Shown in pieces: positions 44,122 to 54,747 of a stretch of 64,000 bases of DNA. The notes under the pieces were generated by a model, which was not told where the DNA came from, ran no database searches, and saw only the letters and a program-made list of their open reading frames with translations. This stretch comes from 20CM-2-55-15 sp963738025 (GTDB taxonomy: Bacteria; Acidobacteriota; Terriglobia; 20CM-2-55-15): positions 496,001 to 560,000 of the forward strand of contig CAVTWA010000067.1 of the NCBI GenBank assembly GCA_963738025.1. Reading direction: 5' to 3'. The position numbers were made by a program, and so were the translations under genes. Each line of letters opens with the position of its first letter. The stretch's first letter is position 1.

Positions 44122-44592
44122 GCGCCCGGCTTCCAGATCATCAGCGCCAGGATGACGAGGCTGCCGAGGCCGGCGCCCCAGGACAGGGCGAGCGTCAGCG
44201 GGTCGCGCAGCCGGCGCGCGGAGCTCCTCGCTCGGCGGGTCGCCCTCGGCGGCGAGCCGCAGGGCGAGCCGGCGGGTCTCGGCCTCGCGCTCGCCGCCGC
44301 GCTGGCCGGCGGCGCTCGACAGGACGAGCAGGACGAGCGAGGCGATCATCCAGAACTGGCCGTAGGAGTGGCCGGCCTCGTGGACGAGCCAGAGGCCGAG
44401 CACGAGCGTCAGCGCGGCCCCCGCGGCGATGAGGACGACCGCGAACCGCGTCAGCCCGAGGAACAACGCGACGCCGCTCGGTCGCTCCTCCTGCTGCGCG
44501 AGGACGCTGAACGTTCCGGCTACCACCGTCCCGCCGAGGAACAGGAACGCACCCGTGACGTGCAGCGCAAGCAGCCATTGCAGCGTGCTCAC
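44118..44592 (-). CDS. DUF2269-like membrane protein, first copy
   Basis: Helices are LLALHVTGAFLFLGGTVVAG, FAVVLIAAGAALTLVLGLWLV and FWMIASLVLLVLSSAAG, then, after a frame change near 44218, LTLALSWGAGLGSLVILALMIW. The loop GEREAETRRLALRLAAEGD is charged and probably cytoplasmic. The stop at 44118-44120 overlaps the start of the second copy. No function is established. It is divergent from the pdtaS-like gene with 26 bases between starts. Confidence 0.6.
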
Positions 44593-44618
44593 GGCGGCAG
44601 CGTACGCTCTTCGGACGG

Positions 44619-46033
44619 ATGGATACGCGCGACCGGCATCTCAAGCTGCTGACGGACACGATCGAGGCCGTCAACTCGACGCTCGACCTCGAGGAGGTGC
44701 TGTCGCAGGTCGCGACGAAGGTCGCGGACGCCCTGCACGCCGATGCGTGCTTCGTCTACCTCTACGACGAGCAGACCGCCGAGCTCGTGCTGCGCGCGAC
44801 GCACGGAACGAGCGTCGAGGAGATGACCCAGCGGCCGCGCATGCGCCCCGGGGAGGGGATCACCGGCGCGGCGGCCGAGGATCGGGTGCCGGTGATGATC
44901 GCGCACGCAGGCGCATCTCGACCCGCGCTTCAAGAACTTCCCGAATCTGCGCCGAGGACGAGTACGAGTCGATCCTGGCGGTGCCGATCCTCGCGCGCGG
45001 CGAGCGGCTGGAGGGCGCGCTGAACGTGCGCACCCGCGTCTCCCGCGACTTCAACGAGGGCGAGATCGACCTGCTGCTCGCGATCGCGGCCCAGGTGGCG
45101 CAGTCGATCGAGCACGCGAAGCTCTACGAGGAGGCGCAGCGCCGCGTGCACGAGCTCGAGGCGCTCGCCCGGATCTCCGAGGCGGTCTCCGAGTCGCTCT
45201 ACCTCGAGGAGTCGCTCGAGGCGATCGTGAAGACGACGATGGACGCGCTCTCCGCCACGGGCGCCGCGCTCGTGCTCGAGGACGGCTCGATCGCCTGGCC
45301 GGAGGGCCGCGCCGACGCGCACGCGATCCGGTCGCCGCTTCGCTGGCGCGGCCGCCAGATCGGCGAGCTCGTCGCCGACCGCGGCTCGCCGTTCACGCAG
45401 TACGACCGCGAGCTGCTCGCCTCGATCGCCCAGCAGGCTGCGGTCGCGCTCGAGCACGGCCGCGCAGTGATGCGCGGCGTGCTCGCCCAGGAGATCCATC
45501 ACCGGGTCAAGAACAACCTGCAGACCGTGGCGTCGCTGCTCCGCCTCCAGGCGCGGGACACCGACGGCGTCGACCCGAGGAAGGCGCTCGAGCGACTCGG
45601 TCAACCGGATCCTCGCGATCGCGGCCGTGCACGAGGTGCTGACCGAGCAGCGCGACGAGGACGTCGACCTCGCCGACCTGCTCGACCGCCTGCGCGCGAT
45701 GCTCGTCCAGGGCATCGGCAGCGGGCGCGAGGTCGAGGCCGAGCTCGAGCCGGTGCTGCTCGCCGGCCAGCGCGCGACGGCGCTCGCGCTCGTCTTCTCG
45801 GAGCTGCTCGGCAACGCGCTCGAGCACGGCGGCAAGCACGTCCGCGTCGACCTGCACGGCGAGGCGGACGAGGTCGTGCTGGCGATCACCGACGACGGCC
45901 GCGGGATCGGCGAGGAGCCGACGCGGGGCACCGGGCTCTCGATCGTCCGGGCGCTCGTCCGCGACGAGCTGCGCGGCACGCTGGAGCTGAGCTCGAACGG
46001 CGGCACGCGGGCGAGGTGCGCTTCCCGACCTGA
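44619..46033 (+). CDS. pdtaS: GAF/HisKA_2 sensor histidine kinase, PdtaS-like
   Basis: The N-terminal GAF domain (ADACFVYLYDEQTAELVLRA, GEGITGAAAEDRVPV, AVPILARGERLEGALNV) and a second GAF-like stretch precede a HisKA_2 domain with the phosphoacceptor in EIHHRVKNNLQTVASLLRL. The ATPase region has FSELLGNALEHGG, ITDDGRGIG and GTGLSIVRALV. This is the PdtaS layout of actinobacteria, a cytosolic kinase sensing small ligands and phosphorylating an ANTAR regulator. Frame changes lie near 44910, 44955 and 45600 (insertions) and near 46018 (a single missing base). It is followed by pdtaR after 57 bases. Confidence 0.88.
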
Positions 46034-46090
46034 TCGCCGGTGCCCCGTCGGCGCCCGGTTCCGCAGCCGCCGTCTCTAGACTCGGTGTCG

Positions 46091-46657
46091 ATGCGGATCC
46101 TGCTCGCCGAGGACGAGACGATCATCCGGCTCGACCTGCGTGGGCTGCTCGAACGGGCGGGCTACGAGGTCGTCGCCGAGGCCCGCGACGGCGAGGAGGC
46201 GGTCGCGCTCGCGCGCCAGCAGGAGCCCGACCTGGCCGTGATGGACGTGAAGATGCCGCGGCTCGACGGGATCGAGGCGGCGCGGCGGATCCTCGAGGAG
46301 CGCCCGATCCCGATCGTGATGCTGACCGCCTTCGGCCAGCGCGAGCTCGTCGACCGCGCGGCCGAGGCCGGCGTGTTCGGCTACCTGGTGAAGCCGTTCC
46401 GGGAGCAGGACGTCGTGCCCGCGATCGAGACCGCGCGGGCCCGCCACGCCGAGCTGCTCGCCGTGCGCGCCGAGGCGGGCTCGCTGGCCGAGGCGCTCGT
46501 CGCCCGCAAGGCGATCGAGCGCGCCAAGGGCCTGCTGATGGAGAAGGAGAAGCTGTCGGAGGCGGACGCGTTCGCGCGCCTGCGCAAGGCGAGCCAGGTC
46601 TCCGGCCGGCCGCTGCGCGTGATCGCCGAAGCGGTGATCGATACGTTTGAGCCGTGA
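46091..46657 (+). CDS. pdtaR: ANTAR-domain response regulator, PdtaR-like
   Basis: This intact protein of about 188 residues has a receiver domain with LLAEDETIIRLDL, phosphoacceptor Asp52 in AVMDVKMPRLDG, IVMLTAFGQ and YLVKPF. An ANTAR domain (AKGLLMEKEKLSEADAFARL) follows at residues 135-175, then RVIAEAVIDTFEP. ANTAR regulators bind dual hexaloop hairpins in leader RNAs and prevent termination, often in nitrogen genes. The matching hairpins lie in the glnA leader 4.4 kb upstream. The start is ATG 46091, chosen because upstream residues are low-complexity. Confidence 0.95.
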   Translation: MRILLAEDETIIRLDLRGLLERAGYEVVAEARDGEEAVALARQQEPDLAVMDVKMPRLDGIEAARRILEERPIPIVMLTAFGQRELVDRAAEAGVFGYLVKPFREQDVVPAIETARARHAELLAVRAEAGSLAEALVARKAIERAKGLLMEKEKLSEADAFARLRKASQVSGRPLRVIAEAVIDTFEP

Positions 46658-46666
46658 CCGACCACC

Positions 46667-46948
46667 GTGACACCGCTGCGGGAGCGCCTCGACGAGGGCA
46701 CGGGCTCGGGTACCGGCGGCGCCTGGCGCGTGATCGTGCTGAACGACAACCACAACACGTTCGAGGGCGTGGCGTTCGCGCTCGCCGAGACGATCCCCGG
46801 GATCGACTACGACAAGGGGCTGCAGCTCGCGACCACGATCCACAACAAGGGCCAGGCGATCGTCTGGTCGGGCCACCGGGAGCTCGCCGAGCTCTACCAC
46901 TCCCAGCTCGAGGCAAGCGGCCTGACGATGGCGCCGCTCGAGACATAG
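46667..46948 (+). CDS. clpS: ClpS-like protease adaptor
   Basis: A protein of about 93 residues with WRVIVLNDNHNTFEGVAFAL near residue 20, matching the ClpS substrate-binding motif, and a later IHNKGQAIVWSGHRE. ClpS delivers N-degron substrates to ClpAP/ClpCP. The C-terminal part is shorter and less conserved than usual. It starts at GTG 46667, nine bases after pdtaR. The following NTF2-like frame begins inside or just after its stop. Confidence 0.75.
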   Translation: MTPLRERLDEGTGSGTGGAWRVIVLNDNHNTFEGVAFALAETIPGIDYDKGLQLATTIHNKGQAIVWSGHRELAELYHSQLEASGLTMAPLET

Positions 46949-47333
46949 ACGCCCTCGAGGGCATCGACCGGGTCTTCGCCGCCTTCGCCGGGGGCGACCC
47001 GCGCGCGCTCTTCGAGGTGATCGCCGAGGACGCGGTCTGGCGCGTGCCGGGCATCGGCTCCGGTGTCGCGCGAGTACCGCGGCCGGGAGGCGATCTTCGA
47101 CCTCTTCCGGGCGACCCGCCGGCTCACGGACGGCACCTACCTGAGCGAGCTCCGCTGGGCGGCTGCCGACGGCGCGCACGCGGTCGCCGTCTACCGCGCC
47201 CGCGGGTCAGCGGCTCGGGCGCGAGCTCGACATCGACCAGGTGCTGCTGATCACCTTCGGCGCCGACGGGCGCTGGCAGGAGGTCGTGGCCGTCCCGACC
47301 GATCCGCCGGCCTTCGAGGCGTTCTGGCGCTGA
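46940..47333 (+). CDS. SnoaL/NTF2-like small protein
   Basis: A protein of about 125 residues with EGIDRVFAAFAGGDPRALFEVIAEDAVWRVPG, then, after a frame change near 47072, EYRGREAIFDLFRATRRLTDG. A further change near 47208 gives GRELDIDQVLLITFGADGRWQEV and FEAFWR. This is the NTF2-like fold of SnoaL enzymes and limonene-epoxide hydrolase relatives. The start codon is unclear: no ATG or GTG appears at the first frame's beginning, so the left edge is approximate. The function is unknown. Confidence 0.65.
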
Positions 47334-47352
47334 GCGGCGCCGGCCCTCGGGC

Positions 47353-49244
47353 TCAGCCCGAGCGCTCCTGCGCCGCGGCCTCGAAGAGCGACTCCCAGCG
47401 CGCGAGCAGGGCCTCGAGCTCGTCCCGGGCGGCCCGGTGGGCGGCGACGAGGTCGACGTTCGTCCAGTCGTCGGCGAGCTGCTGCTCGAGCTCGGCGACG
47501 CGCTCCTCGCTGCGCGCGATCTCGCGCTCGACGAGCTCGACCGGCGAGGGCCCGCGCGGCCGCTCGCGGCTCGCCCGCTCCGGGCGAGGCTGCTCGCGTC
47601 GCTGCGGGGCCGCCGGCTCGGGCTGCGGCTCGGCGTCCCGGCGGCGCAGGTACTCCGCCCAGCCGCCCGCGTAGGAGACCAGGCGGCCGTCCTCGATCGC
47701 GAGCAGCCGCCCGGAGACCGCGTCGAGGAGCGCCCGGTCGTGCGTGACGAGCAGCACGGTGCCGGGGAACGCCTCGAGCGCCGCCTCGAGCGCCTCGCGG
47801 CTCTCCAGGTCGAGGTGGTTCGTCGGCTCGTCGAGCACGAGCAGGTTGGCGCCGCTCGCGACGACGAGCGCGAGCGTCAGGCGGCGCCGCTCGCCTCCCG
47901 AGAGCGCGGTCACCGGCTTCTCGTGGGCCTCCCAGCCGGAGAAGAGGAAGCGGCCGAGCAGCTTCTGGGCGTCGGGCCGGCGGAGGCCGGTCGCGGCCTG
48001 GGTCGCGTCGAGCACGGAGCCGCGCTCGTCGAGCTCGACCTCGTGCTGGGAGAAGTAGGCGGGCTGGACGTCGTAGCCGAGCTTCACGCGGCCTCCCGCC
48101 GGGTCGCGCCGGCCGAGGATCGTCTCGAGGAGCGTCGTCTTCCCCGAGCCGTTCGGCCCGACGAGCGAGACGTGCTCGCCGCGCTCGAGCGCGAACGTCG
48201 CACCCGTGACCAGCACCTTGTCGCCGGCCTGCACGCCCAGATCCTCCGCCTCGATCACGACCCGGCCGGAGCGCTTGGGCTTCAGGAACTCGAACCCGAG
48301 CGTCCGCCGCTCGGCCGAGCCGACCTCGACGCGGTTCGCCTTGATGCGCTCGATCTGCTTGCGCTTCGACTGCGCCTGCTTCGCCTTCGTCGTCTTCGCT
48401 CCGAACCGCTCGACGAAGCGCTCGAGACGGGCGATCTCGTCTGCCTCGCGCTCCGCCGTGCGCGCGGCGTGCTGCGCCCGCGCCGCCTGCTCCCGGCGCC
48501 AGACGTGCCACTTCCCCGGGAAGTAGACCGAGCGCCCGCGGTCGAGCTCGAGCACGGCCGTCGTCAGCGCCTCGAGGAACCAGCGGTCGTGGGCGACGAG
48601 GATCACCGCGGCGTCGATCGTGCGCAGCAGCTCCTCGAGCCACTCGATCGTCTCGATGTCGAGGTGGTTCGTGGGCTCGTCGAGCAGCAAGAGGTCGGGC
48701 TGCGAGGCGAGCGCGCGGCCGAGCGAGGCACGCGTGAGCTCGCCGCCCGAGAACGTCGACAGGGGCCGGTCGAGGTCGGCGTCGGTGAACCCGAGCCCCC
48801 GGACGACCGAGGCCGCGCGGTCGCGCCAGTCGTAGCCGCCGGCGTGCTCGAGCCTGGACTGCGCGGTCGCGTAGCGGGCGAGCGTGCGCGCGTCGTGGGC
48901 GCCCGACGCCATCGCCTGCTCGAGCTCGCGCAGCTCCTGCTCGAGCGCGGCGAGATCGGCCGTGCCGGAGAGCACGTAGTCGCGGAGCGGCCGCGCTCGC
49001 TCGTCGCCGGCGGCCGCTGGTCGTGGAGCGCGACGCGCGCCCCCTTCTCCCACGCGAGCTCGCCGCCCTCGAGCGAGACGCTTCCCGCGAGCGCCCGCAG
49101 GAGCGTCGTCTTGCCGGCGCCGTTCGCGCCGGCGAGCGCGAGCCGGTCGCGGCGCTCGACCTTGAACGAGACGCCGTCGAAGAGCGGGGCGCCCGAGAGC
49201 TCCTTGCGCAGCCTGGATGCGATCACGATTGCCATCTGCTGCAC
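47353..49244 (-). CDS. ABC-F ATPase, Uup/MSR-like
   Basis: Two nucleotide-binding domains carry Walker A motifs GANGAGKTT and GPNGSGKTT, signatures STFSGGELTR and LSGGERRRLTL, and Walker B motifs LLLLDEPTNHLDIET and LLVLDEPTNHLDLES. The linker has KWHVWRREQAARAQHAARTAE and the coiled-coil end is SPVELVEREIARSEERVAELE. The C-terminal coil suggests Uup-type or antibiotic-resistance ABC-F proteins rather than EttA. It acts on ribosomes. One frame change lies near 49010. The start is GTG 49244 or ATG 49235. A 178-base gap with no recognised feature precedes it, shared with divergent rpiB. Confidence 0.88.
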
Positions 49245-49422
49245 CTATTCAAGAGGAGCGACCCTGCCCGGCGGCGCGCAAGGCGTCCGCGCGGAGCGCG
49301 GCGCCGGCGGTGATCGCGGCCCCACCGCTCCCGACCCGCGTCCGGGTGGCATGATCAGGGCTCGTGTCGAGCTTCGGGCCGGACGGCGCCGTCGACGCCG
49401 GTTCAGGGGGAGGGGGTAGCGC

Positions 49423-49877
49423 ATGAAGGTCGCGGTCGCGTTCGACCACCGGGGCGTCTCCCTGCGCGAGGCGGTGCTCGAAGCGCTCGTCCGACCACGA
49501 CGTGATCGACCTCGGCACCCACACCGCCGAGGTGCGGATCGACTACCCGGACAAGGCCCGCGAGGTCGGGCAGGTGCTGCAGCGCGGCGAGGCCGAGCGC
49601 GGGATCCTCGTCTGCGGCTCGGGGGCGGGCGCCGCGATCGCGGCCTGCAAGCTGACGGGCATCCGGGCCGCGATCTGCCACGACCTCTACAGCGCCCACC
49701 AGGCGGTCGAGCACGACGACATGAACGTCCTCTGCCTGGGCTCCGAGATCGTCGGCGCCGTCGGTGGCGCGCGAGCTGGTCGGCATCTTCCTCGGTGCCG
49801 AGTTCGACGGTGGCGAGCGCTACGTCGCCCGCCTCGAGAAGGTTGCTGCGATGGAGAAGGAGATGAAGCATGGCTGA
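49423..49877 (+). CDS. rpiB: Ribose-5-phosphate isomerase B
   Basis: RpiB interconverts ribose-5-phosphate and ribulose-5-phosphate. It shows VAFDHRGVSLREAV (sugar-phosphate site), then, after a frame change near 49493, DVIDLGTHTAEVRIDYPDKA. ILVCGSGAGAAIAACKLTGIRAAICHDLYSA holds the catalytic cysteine, and NVLCLGSEIVG follows. A further change near 49770 gives RELVGIFLGAEFDGGERYVARL to the end. It starts at ATG 49423 behind AGGGGGA and overlaps tal by 8 bases. First gene of the pentose-phosphate operon. Confidence 0.92.
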
Positions 49878-50979
49878 GTCGAGATTGCACCAGCTCGCCG
49901 CGCGGGGCCAGTCGGTCTGGATCGACCTGCTCTCACGCGAGCTCGTCCACGGCGGAGAGCTCGCCGCGGATGATCGAGGAGGACGCCGTCACCGGGCTGA
50001 CGTCGAACCCGACGATCTTCCAGAAGGCGATCGCCGGCGGCGACGACTACGACGAGCAGATCGCCGAGCTGCATCAAGACCGAGCACGACTCGCGCCGGC
50101 TCTTCTTCGGGCTCGCGATCACCGACGTCCAGGACGCCGCGGACGTGCTGCGGCCCGTCTGGGAGCGCACAGGCGGCCGGGACGGCTACGTCTCGCTCGA
50201 GGTCGACCCGGGACTGGCGGACGACACCGACGCGACGCTCGAGCAGGCGGTCGAGCTGCACGACGCGGTCGGGCGGCCGAACGTCTACATCAAGATCCCG
50301 GCCACCGTCCCGGGCCTGTCGGCGATCGAGGACTGGATCGCCCGCGGCGTCTCGATCAACGTGACCCTGATCTTCTCGCTCGAGCGCTACCAGGCGGTCG
50401 TGGCCGCGTACCTGCGCGGGCTCTCGCGCCTCACGATCGGCGGCGGCGATCCGTCGACGGTCACCTCGGTCGCGTCGTTCTTCGTCTCGCGGCTCGACAC
50501 CGAGGCGGATCGCCGGCTCGAGGAGGTCGGACGCCTCGACCTGAGCGGCAAGCTCGGGATCGCCAACGCGAAGCTCGCCTACAGGCACTTCCAGGAGGCC
50601 TTCACCGGGCCTGTCTGGCAGCGCCTCACCGACGGCGGGCGCGGTCGTGCAGCGGCCGCTCTGGGCCTCGACCTCGACCAAGAACCCGGCGTACCGGGAC
50701 GTGATGTACGTCGAGGAGCTGATCGGGCCGGACACCGTGAACACGATGCCGCCGGAGACCGTCGCCGCGTTCCAGGACCACGGCGAGGTGCGCGGAGACA
50801 CGGTGCTCGAGGGCGTCGACGAGGCCGAGAAGCTGCTCGCCGACCTCGAGGAGGCCGGCGTCGACTACGACGACGTCGTCGAGACGCTCGAGGTCGAAGG
50901 CGTGCAGAAGTTCGCCGACTCGTTCGAGGAGCTGATCGCCGGGCTCGAGGCGAAGCGGGGCGAGCTCGCGGCCCGATGA
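49870..50979 (+). CDS. tal: Transaldolase
   Basis: Transaldolase transfers a dihydroxyacetone unit in the pentose-phosphate pathway. After frame changes near 49968, 50075 and 50640, the parts are RMIEEDAVTGLTSNPTIFQKAIAGG, RPVWERTGGRDGYVSLEVDP, the Schiff-base lysine in NVYIKIPATVPGLSAIE, GVSINVTLIFSLERY, and RPLWASTSTKNPAYRDVMYVEELIG. Length is about 369 residues, the long (class of tal with pgi) form. It overlaps rpiB by 8 bases and pgi by 4, so coupling is likely. In many actinobacteria tal and pgi are adjacent or fused; here they are separate. Confidence 0.94.
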
Positions 50980-52340
50980 CGACGGAGCGCAGGGAGCTGG
51001 TCGCCCGGATCTGGTCGCGCGACCCGACCGTCTGGACCGGCAAGGACGAGGCCCGCTGGCTCGGCTGGCTCGACGAGCCGTTTCGCATGCGGGAGGAGGC
51101 CGAGTCGATGCTCGACCTCACGAGCCGAGGCGGCGGACGGCTGCGACACGGTCGTGCTCCTCGGGATGGGAGGCTCGTCGCTCGCGCCCGAGGTGCTGAG
51201 GCGCGCCTTCGGGTCGGTCGCCTTCCACGTGCTCGACACCACGCACCCGCAGGCGATCCGCGGACTCGGCGAGCAGCTCGACCTCGAGCACACGTTGTTC
51301 GTCAGCGCGTCGAAGTCCGGCTCGACGCTCGAGACGCGCTCCCACACCGACTACTTCTGGCGGCTCGCGCCGCGCGGCGAGCAATGGGTCGCGATCACGG
51401 ATCCCGGCTCGGAGCTCGCGGCGCTCGCCCAGGAGCGGAAGTTCGCCGCCGTCTTCGTGGGCGAGCCGACGATCGGCGGCCGCTACTCGGCGCTGTCTCC
51501 GTTCGGGCTCGTGCCGGCCGCCCTCGTCGGCGTCGACCTCGCGCGGCTCCTCGACCGCGCCTGCGAGATGGCGGACGCGTGCCGCCTCGACGACGGCAAC
51601 CCGGGCCTCGACCTCGGCCTCGCGCTCGGCGAGGGCTGGCGCGCGGGCCGCGACAAGGTGTGCCTGCCGAACGAGAACGGCTTCGGCCTCTGGGTCGGAG
51701 CAGCTGCTCGCCGAGTCGACCGGGAAGCAGGGGCGGGGGCTCGTGCCCGCGCCGGGCGAGGCCCCCGAGGGCGACGATCGCCAGGGGCACGACGTCCGCC
51801 TGCCCGACCCGTACGAGCTCGGCCAGGAGTTCTTCCGCTGGGAGTTCGCCACCGCCGTCGCCGGGTCGATGCTCGCCATCAACCCCTTCGACCAGCCGGA
51901 CGTGCAGGCGGCCAAGGACCGGACGAACGCAGGTGCTCGCGGGCGGCGACGTCGTCCTCGAGCCCGAGTCGTCGCCCGAGGAGCTCTTCGCGCGCGCCGA
52001 GGACGGCGACTACGTCTGCATCCAGGCCTTCGTCAACCCGACCGCCGCGGCGGAGGAGCGCCTGGCGTCGCTCGCCGAGCAGGCGCGGAGCGCGACCGGC
52101 TGCGTCGTCACGCACGGCTTCGGGCCGCGCTACCTGCACTCGACGGGCCAGCTGCACAAGGGCGGCCCGAACACCGGCCTCTTCCTGCAGGTGGTCGAGG
52201 ACTACGGTGCCGAGCTGCCGATCCCGGAGCGGCCGTTCGGCTTCGGCAGGCTGATCCGCGCCCAGGCGGCCGGCGACTTCGAGTCCCTGCGCGAGCGCGG
52301 CCGCCGCCTCGCGCGCATCCACCTGGAGGAGAGCGGCTAG
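50976..52340 (+). CDS. pgi: Glucose-6-phosphate isomerase
   Basis: The enzyme interconverts glucose- and fructose-6-phosphate. It has VVLLGMGGSSLAPEVLRR, FVSASKSGSTLETRSHTDYF (phosphate-binding loop) and GRYSALSPFGLVPAAL, then, after frame changes near 51695 and 51935, HDVRLPDPYELGQEFFRWEFATA and TGQLHKGGPNTGLFLQV near the end. The first change is near 51128. At about 453 residues it is shorter than the 550-residue enterobacterial form and matches the compact bacterial type that follows transaldolase. It starts with ATGA overlap and ends one base before gnd. Confidence 0.92.
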   Translation: MTTERRELVARIWSRDPTVWTGKDEARWLGWLDEPFRMREEAESMLDLTSRGGGRLRHGRAPRDGRLVARARGAEARLRVGRLPRARHHAPAGDPRTRRAARPRAHVVRQRVEVRLDARDALPHRLLLAARAARRAMGRDHGSRLGARGARPGAEVRRRLRGRADDRRPLLGAVSVRARAGRPRRRRPRAAPRPRLRDGGRVPPRRRQPGPRPRPRARRGLARGPRQGVPAERERLRPLGRSSCSPSRPGSRGGGSCPRRARPPRATIARGTTSACPTRTSSARSSSAGSSPPPSPGRCSPSTPSTSRTCRRPRTGRTQVLAGGDVVLEPESSPEELFARAEDGDYVCIQAFVNPTAAAEERLASLAEQARSATGCVVTHGFGPRYLHSTGQLHKGGPNTGLFLQVVEDYGAELPIPERPFGFGRLIRAQAAGDFESLRERGRRLARIHLEESG

Positions 52341-53234
52341 ATGGAGCTCGGGATGATCGGCCTCGGCCGGATGGGCGGCAACATGGCGACCCGTCTTCGC
52401 AACGCGGGTCACGACGTGAAGACGTACGACCCCGGCGTCGAGTCGACGGCGTCGACGCTCGCGGAGCTGCGCGACCAGCTCACCGCGCCGCGTGCGTTCT
52501 GGCTGATGGTGCCGGCAGGCGAGATCACCGAGTCGACGTTCCAGGAGGTGCTGGGCCTCGCCTCGGCCGACGACGTCATCGTCGACGGCGGCAATTCGAA
52601 CTTCCACGACTCGCAGCGCCGCGCCGGGGACGCGGCCGCGCGCGGCGTGCACTTCGTCGACGCGGGCGTGTCGGGCGGGATCTGGGGGCTCGAGGAGGGC
52701 TACTGCCTGATGGTCGGCGGTGACGCCGGCGCCGTGTCGCGGCTCGAGCCGGCGTTCACGGCGCTCGCACCCACCGGGGGCTACGCGCACGTCGGCCCGT
52801 CCGGGGCCGGCCACTTCACGAAGATGGTGCACAACGGGATCGAGTACGGCCTGATGGAGGCCTACGCCGAGGGCTTCGAGGTGCTCGAGCGGTCGGAGTT
52901 CGACCTCGACCTGCACGAGATCGCCGGCATCTGGCGCTACGGCTCGGTCGTCCGCTCCTGGCTGCTCGAGCTGTTGCACGCCGCGTTCGAGCTCGAGGGC
53001 CGGAAGCTCGAGGCGATCCAGGGCTACGTCGACGACTCGGGCGAGGGCCGCTGGACGATCGCCGAGGCGATCGCCGAGGACGTCCCGGTGCCGGTGATCA
53101 GCGCGGCGCTGTTCGCCCGCTTCACCTCGCGGCAGGAGGAGTCGTTCGCGGCGAAGGTGAACGCGGCGCTGCGGAACCAGTTCGGCGGCCACGCCGTCCG
53201 CTCGGCCGCGGGGGCGGGGGAAGGGCCCGCATGA
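52341..53234 (+). CDS. gnd: 6-phosphogluconate dehydrogenase, short form
   Basis: This intact 297-residue enzyme oxidises and decarboxylates 6-phosphogluconate to ribulose-5-phosphate. It has GMIGLGRMGGNMATRL (nucleotide binding), VDGGNSNFHDSQRR, FVDAGVSGGIWGLEEGYCLMVGG, GPSGAGHFTKMVHNGIEYGLM with the catalytic lysine, and WRYGSVVRSW. The short length marks the GntZ/YqeC class, which often prefers NAD. The ATG touches the pgi stop, and the end overlaps zwf in an ATGA. Confidence 0.96.
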   Translation: MELGMIGLGRMGGNMATRLRNAGHDVKTYDPGVESTASTLAELRDQLTAPRAFWLMVPAGEITESTFQEVLGLASADDVIVDGGNSNFHDSQRRAGDAAARGVHFVDAGVSGGIWGLEEGYCLMVGGDAGAVSRLEPAFTALAPTGGYAHVGPSGAGHFTKMVHNGIEYGLMEAYAEGFEVLERSEFDLDLHEIAGIWRYGSVVRSWLLELLHAAFELEGRKLEAIQGYVDDSGEGRWTIAEAIAEDVPVPVISAALFARFTSRQEESFAAKVNAALRNQFGGHAVRSAAGAGEGPA

Positions 53235-54745
53235 CCTCGGCGATCGAGGAGAACCCGCTCCTCGAGGGGCTGCAGCTGCGGCGGCGGCCCGAGCCGTGCA
53301 CGCTCGTCATCTTCGGCGCGTCGGGCGACCTGACCGCAGCGGAAGCTGATGCCCGCGCTGTACTCGCTCGCCTTCCGGAACATGCTGCCCGAGCACTTCG
53401 CGATCGTCGGCGCCGCCCGGTCGGAGGAGACCGACGACGCGTTTCGCGAGCGGATGAAGCAGTCCGTGCGCGAGTTCGCCCGCGACGAGTTCCGCCAGGA
53501 GGTCTGGGACCGGCTCGCGGGCGGGATGCGCTACGCGACGCTCGACTTCGCGAACGACGAGGCGGAGGACGAGCTCGCGAGGCTGCTCGGCGAGGTCGAC
53601 GAGGCGCGCGGCACCGAGGGGAACCGCGTCTTCTACTTCGCGGTGCCGCCGAGCGCGATCTCGACGCTCGTCGGGAAGATCGCCGTCCGGCGGACGCACA
53701 GGGGCTGGACGCGGCTGATCATCGAGAAGCCGTTCGGGCACGATCTCGCCTCGGCCCGCGCCCTGAACGAGCAGATCACGCGAGCACTTCGACGAGCGCG
53801 AGGTGTTCCGGATCGACCACTACCTCGGCAAGGAGACGGTGCAGAACCTGCTGGCGCTCCGGTTTGCGAACGGCATCTTCGAGCCGATCTGGAACCGGCA
53901 GTTCATCGACCACGTCCAGATCACCGTCGCCGAGTCGCTCGGGATCGAGGGGCGCGCCGCGTTCTACGAGCAGGCCGGCGCGATCCGCGACATCTTCCAG
54001 AACCACCTGCTGCAGCTCGTCGCGATCACGGCGATGGAGCCGCCGAGCGACTTCACCGCCGACTCGGTACGCAACGAGAAGGTCAAGGTGCTGCACTCGC
54101 TGCACACGCCGGGCCCGAAGTCGGTCGTCCGCGGCCAGTACGGCCGGGGCTTCGTCGAGGGCGTCGAGGTGCCCGGCTACCGCGAGGAGGAGGGAGTGGC
54201 GCCCGACTCGATCACCGAGACGTTCGTCGCCGCGAAGCTCTACGTCGACAACTGGCGCTGGGCCGACGTGCCGTTCTACGTCCGGATGGGCAAGCGGCTC
54301 GCGCGGCGCGAGACGACGATCGCGATCCAGTTCAAGCGCGCGCCGCATCCGCCGTTCGAGGAGGTGGCGGCGGAGGGCCTGCGCCCGAACGTGCTGCTCG
54401 TCCACGTCCAGCCGAACGAGGGGCTGTCGCTCGCGATCGGCGCGAAGGTGCCGGGCCTCGGCATGTCGATCCGGACGGTGCACATGGACTTCCTCTACGG
54501 CAGCGCGTTCCGCGACGGGCTGCCCGAGGCCTACGAGCGCCTGATCCTCGACGCGATGCTCGGCGACGCGACCCTCTTCACGCGCGCCGACGAGATCGAG
54601 GAGCAGTGGGCGCTCGTCGACGCGGTCGTCGCCGCCTGGCAGCGGGAGCGGCCGAGCTTCCCGAACTACGCCGCCGGCACCTGGGGCCCGCCGACGGCGG
54701 ACGAGCTCGCTCCACCGCGACGGCCGGTCCTGGCGCCGCCACTGA
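53231..54745 (+). CDS. zwf: Glucose-6-phosphate 1-dehydrogenase
   Basis: Zwf makes 6-phosphogluconolactone and NADPH at pathway entry. The N-terminal Rossmann motif is LVIFGASGDLT. After a frame change near 53340 come MPALYSLAFRNMLPEHFAIVG and RLIIEKPFGHDLASA. After 53790 the active site VFRIDHYLGKETVQNLLALRFAN is intact, with DNWRWADVPFYVRMGKRL and SFPNYAAGTWGP later. A last change near 54710 restores the ending DELLHRDGRSWRRH and stop. OpcA starts three bases on. Repaired length is about 503 residues, normal for this family. Confidence 0.94.
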
Positions 54746-54747
54746 CG

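Noticed and set aside
46667..47333. clpS and the NTF2-like gene as one protein
   Set aside because: clpS has a clean TAG at 46946-46948, and the second frame has its own fold; only its start codon is unclear.
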